Assembly: GCA_032719365.1 (NCBI GenBank)
Contig: CM064873.1
Span: forward strand, 10,636,501-10,700,500
DNA length: 64,000 bases
Origin: Prinsepia uniflora
Taxonomy: Eukaryota > Streptophyta > Magnoliopsida > Rosales > Rosaceae
Reading direction: 5' to 3'
Shown: positions 11,485-21,832 of the stretch, in pieces
How the letters are laid out: each line of letters opens with the position of its first letter
Numbering within the stretch: the first letter of the stretch is position 1
Made by a program: the position numbers and the translations under genes
The notes under the pieces: model-generated
The model's database searches: none
What the model was told of the DNA's origin: nothing
The model's input: only the letters and a program-made list of their open reading frames with translations

Positions 11485-14400
11485 TGTAACGACCCGAACC
11501 GAGAATAATAATATTTTAATGTAAAAAGACTATTTTGCCCCTAAAGGGGGGAAACTTTGACTTTTGACCCGGGAAACAATTTGAACTTTGACCCATGACT
11601 ATGACGTAGGTCGGGACGTCACGAATCCGTAGACAGGCGGCACGCCGAAATCAGAGTTCGTATGAAGAAGTTATGGTCAAGGAAGCGTTTTTAGCGGAAT
11701 TTACGAACCGAGAACAACGGAATAAAATATTAATTTATTCCGGGAATCCGTGCCAACCTAATATTTAAATCAAACCAGTGGATTGGTGACAAGTGTCACC
11801 CATCCAAGCCCACACTATTCCAATAAAGCACATTACACTATTCCTTCATTTTTATATTATTTATTTTACCCTCCAATTAACCCCAGCCCTTGGATCTACT
11901 GCCCAAATGCATCCCAGCCCTTCATTTTCATCTGCTTTCCTTATTCATGCACGATCATCCTCTGTCTGTTTCACTCAAACACACAAACACACATTCATCC
12001 CTCCCCCCCACCCCCTCAACAACTCGTGCACTTTTTCTCATTTTCTCTCCATCCAAACACACGAACCAGCCATCCTCATCACACCAGACGACCACCCACA
12101 GCACCACCATCATCCACTGATCGACACCCTGCATCACCGGCGACAACCAGCCCGTTTTTCCCGTCCGAAATCCCGTCCAAAAACACGACCCGAAACACCA
12201 AGGAAACGGGTCCAAGAAGAAAACCTCGACAGCCACACCACCTCGAAGCGGGGGAAGCTCCAGTCTGCACGGTGGGGACCCCAGGAGCACAACTGGACGA
12301 CGGCGAGGGCTACGGCGGCATGACGGCGGCGGTAAGACCCAAAACCTGAGAACCCGTTTTTACCCCTATGTTTCGAACCAACGTGTTTTAGTGCTAGGAA
12401 ACTGATTGTGTGATGTTAGAAATGTCCTAGGATGAGAGACGAGTTGATCAGGACCGGTTTGGACGACGGAGATGGCGTGGATCACCGGAGAAGACGATCG
12501 GACCTTGGCCGTGAGTTTCAACGACGAACTGGTGAGTTTTGTCCCGTTTTCTTCCTAGTTTGAGGTTGTAGAACCATAGAACAGACCTAGACGACCCTAT
12601 AGGGATGAACCCCGTCGAAAATGGTGGCCGGAATTGTACGGTTGAATCGGGTCAAGCCGTGGGTCGACGGCGACCCGGTTCCAGTCAAACGGGTCTGATC
12701 CGGTACTGTAGCATGATGACGTCATCATGCTGACGTCACTTCTGACGTCATGATGACGTCATCCTGTCAGATATTGTCAGACCAGGTGTAACAACCCGTA
12801 CCTTCGGGAAGGGTAAAATTGTAATTTTGTAAAGTTTTGTATATAAAGGACGATTTTGCCCTTGTGAATAGTAGGCTAAAAGTTGACTTTTTGAATTACC
12901 GATTGGATGAGTGTTGACCCTTAACCGTGACGTAGGTTAGGACGTTACGAGTTCGTAGATAGGTGGCAGGTTCGATTCAGACAATCGGAGGAAAAGTTAT
13001 GACGTTCGGAAGATTGGGGGCGTTACCGTAATTTTGATTAAATGAGGAAAATGTTGACTTTTTGGAGGACTTGTGATTTTCACGTAGACCGAGGACCGTT
13101 GGATAGGTCACGACGTCCTGAGTTCAACGACAGGCGGCACGCTGTCATCGGACGTCGGACGGGAAAGATACGGGTCTAGAATGTTCGAGGGCAAAACGGT
13201 AATTAATTATACAAGGGGTATTTTGGTCATTTTCTTTCAGCCAATTGGATCAGGACAAGTGGCAGAAGTGGGCTGGGATATTTTGTGCTGAGCCCTTGGA
13301 TGTTGGACATGTGTGGGTGACTGGATGGTTCTAGGACGATTGAGTGTGTGCACGGCCACATTTTGTTCATTTTTGAACCGTGCAATCCTTCGACAAACGC
13401 AGAAAACAGAGAGAAGAGTGTGGAGAGGCGGTGATCGATTCAGTGCAAGGCAGAGTGAAGAGAGAGTTGAGAGAAGGACAGTGAGGCAAGGAGGTGCTGG
13501 TGATCGCGGTTTGGAACTGCAACCGTGCACGGAGGCGATACGGTGGACGGCTAGATTTTTGGAAAAAACAGAGAAGGCAGTGGTCTGTGGTGGCTGTTGT
13601 GCCGTGTGGTGGATCGATTCGAGCCACTAGGAGACTCAGGAGACTACGGGGAGTCCAACCAGCACCGTGGTAAGCGGCGGTGCTCACGGCGGAACCTGAA
13701 TCGAAGGGTAAGTTCCTTTCCCCTGTTTTCCCGTGATTTTTAAATTCAAAAGTCATGAAGGTAGGATGAGAATCGAGGGGATTGGTGAGTACAGTGGTGT
13801 TTAGGGAGGTTCTAGGAGTGGGGTAGAACGGTCGCCGTGGCGGGGGCGTACACGGCGGAGCTCAGTCGACGGAGAGTACTCTGTACTCTGTTTGGCCGTG
13901 AAGTTCAAATGCAAAGTCGTGGAGTTGGGCGTTGAGTCGAGGGATTAGGAGGTTAGGGTGAAGTTCAGGAAGATCCTAGGCGTCGATTAAGATGAACGCC
14001 GTGACGGGGGAGGACCTGGGCGGCTGGCGGCCAAAACAGGGGCTACGGGCCGTCTGTTTCGAGGCCGTGAACGGTGGGTTTCCGACCGTGATTCTGCAAG
14101 GTTAGGACATGGTTAGGTTGCTTAGGATGGGACGAAGAGAATGGGATTGGATTGGACTGGAATGGTGGTCGGATTACAGAGAACCGGTCACGCCGGTTCA
14201 ACTGTGTTGAACTGGGTGACTCGAGGAAGGAGATGCACTGTAGCAGGCGCGTGAGGCCCACGCGCAGCCACTTTGGGCGGCGCGTGGAGGCGCGTGGGGA
14301 GGAATCCGGCCAAGCTTCCAACATGAGTTTAGTCCTAAATGTTCTAAGGAATCCAATGGTATAGTTTTCGGGTTAACCGGACAGTGTTACGGAGTTGTTC

Positions 14401-17070
14401 GGGAATCCAGACGGTTACGGGTTTAGGATTAAAATATTATTTAATTCCCGAAAAATTGGAGAAATTAGGATTAGGATCCTTGATGTAGTTGTGACCCTAT
14501 TTGGTGCATTTTGACAGGACGGGAGGCACCCGAGACGGTCGAGGAGCGCACGGAGCGCGACTGACTTGCTCAGATTTGTGAGTGGACTCTTTCCTACTTT
14601 CGAGCATGCCTAACTGTTTTTATCAATGTTTTATGATATTATGTGTGTTTTTATGTTTTCCATGATGGTTATGCGTGATTGAAATGTTTGCATGTTTTTC
14701 GAGACGTTTCTGGATTTTGCACGTTTTTCGAGGAAAAAGCCGGTTTTCAGATTTTGATGCCATATTTGAGAAATTCAACCTATAAACGTTTTCTAACGAT
14801 GGTAAATGAGTTAAGAAACATGATTTGGGAATTTCCTATGGTTTTTGGTATGGACATGGATTTTCCGGATTTGGGTTCGGAATGTCGGTTCTGGACGCCG
14901 GAAGGGCTTCGAACTGAGGATTTCGAATTCAAGTTTGGTGATGGGTTTCGAAATGGTTTTACACTGAAATGGATTGGATTTGCTGGATCTGGATTTGGGT
15001 TTAAAGACCCGGATATTGTTTGACGGGGGACGGGCCCGGATTGAGTTTAAAGACTCGGGAGTTTAAAGACTCGGATATTTATGATATTACCCCCATAGGC
15101 CTATTGAGTTTAAAGACTCGGGAGTTTAAAGACTCGGATTTATATGGAGGCCTGGTTGAGTTTAAAGACTCGGATAGGTACAGCAGGTTTGATCGGAAAA
15201 GATGGTTTAATGCTCGTGCTCTCGTTTCTATACCAGTTTTATAGTGTATCTGTTTCTTATGATGTTTTATAGTGGTTCTGTTTCTTATGATGTTCCATAT
15301 TATGATTTTTCTAATACTTCATTTGGCATGCCTGTTTTCAAAATGGAGGGAACAACTTATTACTTTTCCTTAACTCTGATTTGACGAGAAACTGTTTTGG
15401 AACTGCTATTTATTCCAGTCCACTCACACCTTCTGTTTTTTTTAAATTCCCCTCCAGGTCGTGGTGATAACGCTGGGGTGAACGTTGAGGCAGATATCGA
15501 GGCATAGAGCTTACGACGTTCTTCCGTTGCGGACTTAGAATTGTAGGACTTTTTGTGCCCATTTTGTAGAACTATGCTCTGACTTACTGTTGTATATATT
15601 TACTCCTTCGTCTGATAGTTGTGCTTATAGTTGTATTAAGGTTATCTTTGGTCCTGTAAGTGTGATTGTCAGACGGGAGCAGGGTTCGTCCCGGGTACCG
15701 AGGTGATATTTGGGACGGGTCCTGACACCAGGGACCAATCAGAACATGCCACGTGTCACCTGATAAGTGTCAGTGATGACGTCATGCTGACGTCAGCATG
15801 ACGTCACTGCTGACGTCAGCAGTACTGTAGCAGCGTTGACCCACGCGTTGACCAGGCGCGTGGGGGCGCGTGTGAACAGTGATTTTGGTGGGGCCGGTAC
15901 CATTTTCAAGGTTTCGACGATACGGATCCAATGGAGGTGTTTTCGTGTCGATCGGAGATCGTTATGTTAGTCAAAATGGGGTTCAAAGCACCGGAAATAG
16001 TGCCCGGGATGCGATTTTGAGGCGGATCTGTTCTAGGGTCTTGGTATTGATGTTATAGGGTCCTTAAGTAACCCTCAGGAATAATAATACAGGTTTATAG
16101 AGATCGTTGAGCAGCAAGGACCGAGTGTGAGTGGGCTGTTTGATTTATAAAAGGCTTTCATGCATAAACTGTTTTACTATTTCCACTGATGAGTCTTATG
16201 AACTGTTTATATATGCTATGTTTTGGGCATGAGACCCGTCTGGATTATATGTGGATTTTGTTTGGGATGTCCGGGGGACATAGGGTAAACTATACTATTA
16301 TTGTACTGTACTTTCCTACCTGTGTATATTGTCTCCTCCAGGGAGGGTCGTTGGCCTGGGTGGACCCTGGAGTAGTCACGGGGCTCTGACTGAGTGGAGT
16401 TGACCCCTGTTGGGCTGCTTACTCTCAGGAAGGCATGTTCATATACCTCGGGCAGTGACCGGGATACCGGGAGCTGATGTACCTAGAGAGTCTCGGGTGT
16501 GAGACCCTGAGTGGCAACGCGTAGCCTTAGAACCGTGACATCATTTGGGTTGGGTTTTACAGTGCACTGATATGTTAGTTTCACCTTTCGATTATTATTG
16601 TGGTTTATATGCTATGATTTCATTATAATATTATATTTTCACTGCATGCAAGATTTGGAAAACGGAGGGGTAAAACCTTATGATTATTTTATTATTAAAT
16701 TGATTTCTAAACTGTTATTTTTGGCCCACTCACCCTTGTTTTACTGACCCCTCCAGACCCTGACACGGAAATAGAGGAGGAGGACCCGGAGGAGGAGGCA
16801 GAGGTTTAGTTTACCTAGCTGTGCACCTGTACACCCACTTGTGGGTAGGTTGAGCACCGAATAAATGTACTCTGACTAGTGTGCTCACATGTTGTATTTT
16901 ACTTTCCCTTGTCTGACAGTATCGCTTTAAACACTGTAGTTGTACGTTATCTATCTATTTAAGTATTCGGTTTTTATTTAAGGGTAATTTTGGTATGTTT
17001 AGAGTCATTGTCAGATGGGAGCGGGTCACGTCCCCGGGTGGTCCCAGTGGGATTGGGACGGGTCCTGTCA
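11485..17070 (+). mobile_element. Solo LTR B, interrupted by solo LTR C
   Basis: TGTAACGACCCGAACC at 11485 and GGGACGGGTCCTGTCA ending at 17070 are the two family termini. TSD CAGGA is at 11480-11484 and 17071-17075. Without C, B is about 2.64 kb. It carries eight TGACGTCA octamers around the C insertion point, GTGAGTGGGC at 16127-16136 and GCCCACTCAC at 16724-16733. Pro/His/Thr-rich frames at 11783-12349 are low-complexity and not supported as genes. Confidence 0.92.
12787..15727 (+). mobile_element. Solo LTR C, nested in B
   Basis: It starts TGTAACAACCCGTACC and ends GGGACGGGTCCTGACA, with TSD CCAGG at 12782-12786 and 15728-15732, giving 2.94 kb. It holds GAGTTTAAAGACTCGG repeats at 15041-15175, the GC-rich hairpin at about 14248-14300 and the paired arms GTGAGTGGAC (14578) and GTCCACTCAC (15418). 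No coding domain is present. Confidence 0.92.
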
Positions 17071-17600
17071 CAGGAGCCACACATCACATGACTTCAGATG
17101 ATCTCTCTCCACATCACACCAAAAACCTTACTCCAAACTCAGGTATTTTTGTTGGTAATGGTACTATCTTACCTATAACTAGTGTTGGATCACTTACTTT
17201 GCCACTTAATAGCCATGTACTTGATTTGCCAAAGGTCTTCCATGTCCCTCACTTGGTGCACAATCTCCTGTCTATGCATAAGCTATGTCTGCATAACTCA
17301 TGTACAATGATCTTTGATGCATCATCACTCACTATCTAGAATAAACAGGGACAAGTACTCTCACAAACGCCCTGTGTTAATTGTCTATATCCTCTCACAA
17401 TGGTAAAGCAACTCTCTCCTTCTATCTCATCTCTTAGCTCTGTTGGCACTGGCTATTTGGGACAACATCTGCCCTCCTCGATATGGCATCACAGGCTTGG
17501 ACATCCCTCAAGTACAAATCTACAGACCATGCTTACTAAAGCACAACTTCCTCACACGGCAGACTCGTCATCTCATTAGTGTTCCTCATGTCTCCAGGGC
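17071..17600 (+). pseudogene. Copia protease end and pre-integrase region
   Basis: The protease continues as ATHHMTSDDL just after LTR B, so the insertion falls inside the aspartic-protease motif D-S-G-A. Downstream are VGNGTILPI, VFHVPHLVHNLLSMHKLC and, in a shifted frame near 17488-17530, WHHRLGHPSSTNLQ, the pre-integrase motif. A stop at 17337-17339 and at least one frameshift before the pre-integrase motif show that the protein is broken. The protease normally releases Gag and enzymes from the polyprotein. Confidence 0.82.
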
Positions 17601-18476
17601 AAGATTTCCAGACTACCTTTCTCCTTGTCTGAAAATCGAGCTTCTGAACCATTCTACAAAATTCACTCTGATGTATGGGGCCCTAGTCCATGTGTCTCTA
17701 TCCAAGGTTTTCGTTACTATGTAATTTTCATTGATGATTGCACACGTTATTCCTGGATTTATCCTTTGTTCAAGAAATCATATGTATGTTCAGTTTTCAT
17801 AAGGTTCTACTCCTATGTTTCCACCTTTTTCACTAAGTCTATTAAGATTTTTCAAAGTGATGGTGGTGGTGAGTTTGTTAATCACACTCTCATTGAATTT
17901 CTAGCCACTAAAGGAATTCAACACCACAAGTCCTGTCCCTATACGCCCCAACAAAATGGCTTGGCTGAACGTAAGCACATACACTTAGTTGAGACTACTA
18001 TTATTCTCCTACAGGCCGCATCATTACCCCGTTCCTTCTAGTTTCATGCCTGCTCCACGGCCAACTTTCTCATCAAAAAAATGCCATCTTCTGCTCTTCA
18101 CTCAAAATCTCCATACTTCTGTCTATTTTCCAAACATCCGTCTCTGACTCTCCTTCGTGTGTTTGGATGTGCTTGCTATCCATAATTGCGACTCTATGTG
18201 CCAACCAAGCTGGATCCCTGCACTCAGCAGTGTGTCTTCATTGGTTATCCTCAGGACTACAAGGGATACTTATGCTATCACATTCCCACCAAACGTACAT
18301 ATGTCTCTCGTCATGTCATCTTTGATGAGACTCTCTTCCCCTTTGTATCTCACTTAGACCCTGGTCCTCATTCCTTGGTTCCTTCATCATCTTCAGGCTG
18401 CACTCCCTTAACAATCTCCTTCCTACCCACCTCTGAGCCAGCTGTTCCTAGTGTCTCTCCATCCTCTAAACTTTAG
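17601..18476 (+). pseudogene. Copia integrase, degenerate
   Basis: This is a copia integrase core, the enzyme that inserts element DNA into the host. The catalytic Asp lies in HSDVWGP, the second Asp in FQSDGGGEF and the Glu in QQNGLAERKH; FIDDCTRYSWIYPLFKKS lies between the first two. A TAG at 18039-18041 stops the frame soon after the Glu motif. The C-terminal part continues in the same frame (RVFGCACYP, then VFIGYPQDYKGYLCYHIPTK) with further stops near 18183 and at 18474-18476. The region is recognisable but non-functional. Confidence 0.88.
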
Positions 18477-20200
18477 GATCCTTCTTCATCTATACCCGCC
18501 GTCCTTGCTCCTGATTTCACTTCCTTCCCATCCTCTACGTCTTTCCCTCATCCTACCATGCCATATTCAAGCTCCTCCATTCCTGATGCCTCTACTGTCT
18601 CTCCCGCTGATGCTCCTATCCACTTGGTTGTTGACCTCTCCAGCCCTCATTTTTCTTCTCCAGTCATTCCCTCTTCCACCTCCACACATCCTATGATCAC
18701 TCGATCCAGGTTGGGAATTGTCAAGCCTAATCGTAAAGGCTTCCTTTCCCTGCACGGCAAACTCGACTCCGTGGTTTCTGTTGAACCCTCTACGTATCAG
18801 CTTGCATTACAGGTTCCGGAATGGTGTCAGGCCATGGTTGATGAATTTGGTGCTCTTCAACATCAGAACACGTGGACCTTGGTTCCTTCTCCCTCCCATC
18901 GCCGCGTCATAGGCTGTAAGTGGGTGTTTCATATTAAACGTAATGCGGATGGCTCTATTGCCCGTCACAAGGCTCGTCAGGTGGCTAAGGGCTACCTGCA
19001 AGAGGAGGGGCCCGACTATGACGAGACATTCAGTCCCGTTGTTAAGCACACCACGGTTCGATTAGTTCTGGCCTTTGCAGCTCAACACGGGTGGTCTCTT
19101 CGCCAACTTGACGTAAAGAACGCCTTTCTTCACGGCCTTCTGGACGAGGAAGTATACATGCATCAGCCTCCTGGTTTTGAGGATTCCACTCATCCTACTC
19201 CCGTCCGCTCTCTTCATTTCTCATCAGCATGAGATTCTTCTCATTGTTCTTCTCTACGTGGACGACATCATCATCACTGGAAATTCTTCCGTCGTTGTGA
19301 CTAGTCTCATTTTTTATCTTGGTGCCGAATTTGACATAAAGGATCCCGGTCCTCTTACGTATTTTCTTGGTTTACAAGTGGCCTACCCCGACTCAGGTGT
19401 GTTCATTCACCAACGGAAATATGATGCTGATCTCTTAGCCAAGGTTGGCATGGAAAATTGTAGCCCCGTATCCACGCTTATGGTGCCTGATTCGAAACTT
19501 ACTCTTACGGATGGATCTCTTCTCCCTGATCCTACCTTGTATCGCCATATGGTTAGAGCTTTACAATACCTCACATTTACCCGTCCAGACATTGTCTTCG
19601 CGGTTAACACCGTGTGTCAATACATGCATGCTCCTACTGACTTACACATGGTTGCTGTTAAACGAATCTTATGGTACATCAATGGCTCTCTTGATTATGG
19701 CCTTCACTACAAGCCTGGTCCTCTTTATCTCCAAGCTTTCTCTGAAGCCGATTGGGGTGGTGATCCATCTACTCGACGATCCACTTCTGGTCACATCGTT
19801 TTTCTTGGTCTCAATCCCATCTCTTATGGCGCCAAGAAGTAGGTCACCATCTCCCGTTCATCAGCTGAAGCCGAGTATCGATCCCTTGCCAACACCGCGT
19901 GTGAACTGCTGTGGATTTCTTACTTACTCACTGATCTGCATTGCACTCCTCCACGCGTACCTTTCATCTAGTGTGATAGTTCTTCTGCTATTCAGATTAC
20001 ACATAATCCCGTGTTCCACGGGCATCAAAACATATTGAGATCGACGTTCATTTTGTTCCAGAACATCTCCAAGCTAAGACTCTACACATTGCTCATGTTC
20101 CATCATCCGATCAGTTAGCTGGTATCATGACACATGGTCTTCACACTCCCAAGTTCGAACACTTCAAATGCAATCTTCTGCTTCGTCTCTCTCGCATCAG
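18477..20200 (+). pseudogene. Copia reverse transcriptase and RNase H, with internal deletion
   Basis: The RT begins with ALQHQNTWTLVP, CKWVFHIKRNADGSIARHKAR and DVKNAFLHGLLDEEVYMHQPPGF. The frame then shifts near 19200 and resumes at SHQHEILLIVLLYVDDIIITG, with the catalytic YVDD. The segment normally between these, including the conserved LYGLKQ-type motif, is missing, about 30 residues. RNase H follows (EADWGGDPSTRRSTSGH, SSAEAEYRSLA) with a TAG at 19840-19842, just before VTISRSSAEAEY, and another near 19969. The element can no longer make active polymerase. Confidence 0.9.
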
Positions 20201-20212
20201 ATTGAGGGAGGG
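20201..20212 (+). other. Polypurine tract
   Basis: ATTGAGGGAGGG lies immediately before the 3' LTR, the usual place for the plus-strand primer. Confidence 0.8.
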
Positions 20213-20521
20213 TGTTAAGGGATGAGCTGTTAGCTGTTAGCATTTAGTTAAGTTAGTTAGCACAACTGTAGGAATTAGTTACATTGACAGTTGTAGGCTA
20301 GTAACAGCTGTACAAACGGTTAGAAGGCTACTCTATATATGTATGTACATTGTATGAGAAATTAATTAAGGAGATTAGAAAGATTTTTCACGTTAACAAT
20401 TTTCTTCTTCTTCCTCACTGATCTCTCTTTCTCCCTCTCTCTAGTTCTTAAACTTTCTGCTCTCTCAAATCCCTGACTTCTTCTTCAAGCTTCTTTAATC
20501 GAGAATCCATGAAACCTTTCA
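20213..20521 (+). repeat. Copia 3' LTR
   Basis: A 309-bp partner of 6212-6519. It begins TGTTAAGG and ends CCTTTCA, followed by TSD GTCCC at 20522-20526. Confidence 0.92.
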
Positions 20522-20526
20522 GTCCC

Positions 20527-20742
20527 TAATGCTCTTGGGATGATCATTATTATTCTCAATCCGAGGGAGTGTTTGGCTTATGACGAAAACTTTTTTTAGA
20601 GGAAGAATGTCAAAATGATATAGTTTGGATAGAGGAAGCTCTCATTTAGCTGGAGTATGTCCTCCTCATCAAAGTTGTAATCAAATATATTTCAATTTAA
20701 TGCAATGTTTCTTTCATGATTAAAAAAAAAACAATTTTGCTC
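20527..20742 (+). mobile_element. LINE-like insertion, right part with poly(A) and TSD
   Basis: This continues the non-LTR insertion split by the copia element. A reading frame fragment (NALGMIIIILNPRECLAYDE) is followed by a short AT-rich tail, a poly(A) run at about 20722-20731 and the 13-bp target duplication at 20730-20742 that matches 5498-5510. Confidence 0.55.
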
Positions 20743-20806
20743 AACAGTTTTGTATATATGTTTCTAATATTGGGACTATAGGAAAATGCTAGATAACACC
20801 CTACTC

Positions 20807-21098
20807 AATCAAGAACTTGAGTCGCCACCGAGGGTGATGGCCTAGTAGCAAGGGCTTACTCCCATATGATTTGGTGGGTAGAGGTCTTGTGATCGACTTC
20901 CACCTGTTCCTACTTGCTAGTTCTTCGGTGGGCTGGCTAAAGTAGTATGTTCGTCCTATTGTGGCGAATAACCATAACTCAATGGGGACATTACTCAGCA
21001 TGTAGAAGTCCCTATGATCACTGTTAAAAAATTATTCATCTAAATTTGCCCCATTTTCGTATTGTTTGTGGTAAGAAAAAAAAATCAAGAACTTGAGT
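20807..21098 (+). mobile_element. tRNA-derived SINE with 16-bp target duplication
   Basis: A 260-bp body (20823-21082) is flanked by AATCAAGAACTTGAGT at 20807-20822 and 21083-21098 and ends in an A run. A tRNA-like box A (TGGCCTAGTAGCAAGG, from 20838) and a degenerate box B (GTGATCGACTTCC, about 20889-20901) have tRNA-like spacing. These are the internal polymerase III promoter parts of a SINE. It moves by borrowing LINE machinery. Confidence 0.78.
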
Positions 21099-21185
21099 TG
21101 AGCAACAATGCATGAATATCTAATGGACAAGACAATGAAACCAGAGCAAAGAAGGGAAAATATATGGTGGAAAAGTAGGTAGATG

Positions 21186-21335
21186 AAGTTTCTCGTCACA
21201 AGCCTTGTAAATGGAGTAGCCAACATTAGAGAGAGCTCCTCCCATATCGGGATCTTACATGGCTCGAGAGTTAATTATCGTATGCGTGCGGGGGATATCT
21301 TGCCTTTCACAAAAAAAGAAAAAAAGTTTCTCGTC
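21186..21335 (+). mobile_element. Short SINE-like insertion with 12-bp target duplication
   Basis: AAGTTTCTCGTC occurs at 21186-21197 and 21324-21335, around a 126-bp body ending in an A-rich tail (CACAAAAAAAGAAAA). The body contains TTGTAAATGGAGTAGCC and CTCGAGAGTTAATTATCG, which loosely resemble pol III boxes. The duplication and tail support retroposition; the SINE family is not recognised. Confidence 0.62.
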
Positions 21336-21391
21336 GATTTAGGGAGAAAAAAAATCCTTATAAATGAATGCAAGTTTTTCTTGATAACTTT

Positions 21392-21813
21392 TGTTGATAC
21401 CATATCGACCGACCCGACCAAGACTTGAAAGATCACTCGAACCAAGCTCGGCCCACCATCATGGCCCATCAAGACATAGAAGGCCACCTGGACTAGGCCC
21501 ATCAACAAAGCCCACGCTTAAAGCCAATTACTAGACTCATCACCTAAACCTAGATATTTCCTATAAATAGGGAGCTCCCTCCCTCATTTGGGAGAGCGGA
21601 CTCTCTCTCTAGAAATAAGCTCTTCCTTCTCTCCATATTCTTATTTTTTCTCTAAGGCTCAAAGCCTTTTGTATCATGTACAAACACTTATTTCATTAAT
21701 GAGAATAGAGCAACACCGTGGACGTAGCCCGATTTGGGTGAACCACGTACATTATTGTTCTTGGGTGCGTGCGTGTCTTCACGGACTAAGTTGGTCCATT
21801 TCTTGCATCAACA
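21392..21813 (+). repeat. Element D 5' LTR
   Basis: It runs from TGTTGATACCATATCG to GCATCAACA. A strong TATA box, TATAAATA, lies at 21562-21569, about 250 bp before the LTR end, and a downstream AATGAGAATAGAG region may mark the transcript end. Confidence 0.92.
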
Positions 21814-21816
21814 GTT

Positions 21817-21832
21817 TGGCGCCGTCTGTGGG
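21817..21832 (+). other. Primer-binding site of element D
   Basis: TGGCGCCGTCTGTGGG lies three bases after the LTR. TGGCGCC is the start of the Arg-tRNA-type primer site known from plant Tat/Ogre elements. Confidence 0.7.

Larger units (their letters stand above)
6207..20526 (+). mobile_element. Ty1/copia element with nested solo LTRs
   Basis: A complete copia frame is bounded by TSD GTCCC (6207-6211 and 20522-20526), LTRs 6212-6519 and 20213-20521, a primer site at 6520 and a polypurine tract at 20201-20212. Removing the two inserted solo LTRs (with the nested third) and the tandem duplication leaves about 5 kb, a normal copia length. The gag-protease-integrase-RT-RNase H order identifies copia. 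The LTRs differ at roughly a dozen positions by eye, so it is not recent, and every coding part carries stops or breaks. Confidence 0.93.

Noticed and set aside
11783..12349. 188-codon His/Pro/Thr-rich frame
   Set aside because: It is low-complexity CAC/CCA sequence within LTR B, with several overlapping frames open at once.
13237..13756. Three overlapping frames on both strands in LTR C
   Set aside because: Composition-driven; not conserved in the matching place of other LTR copies.
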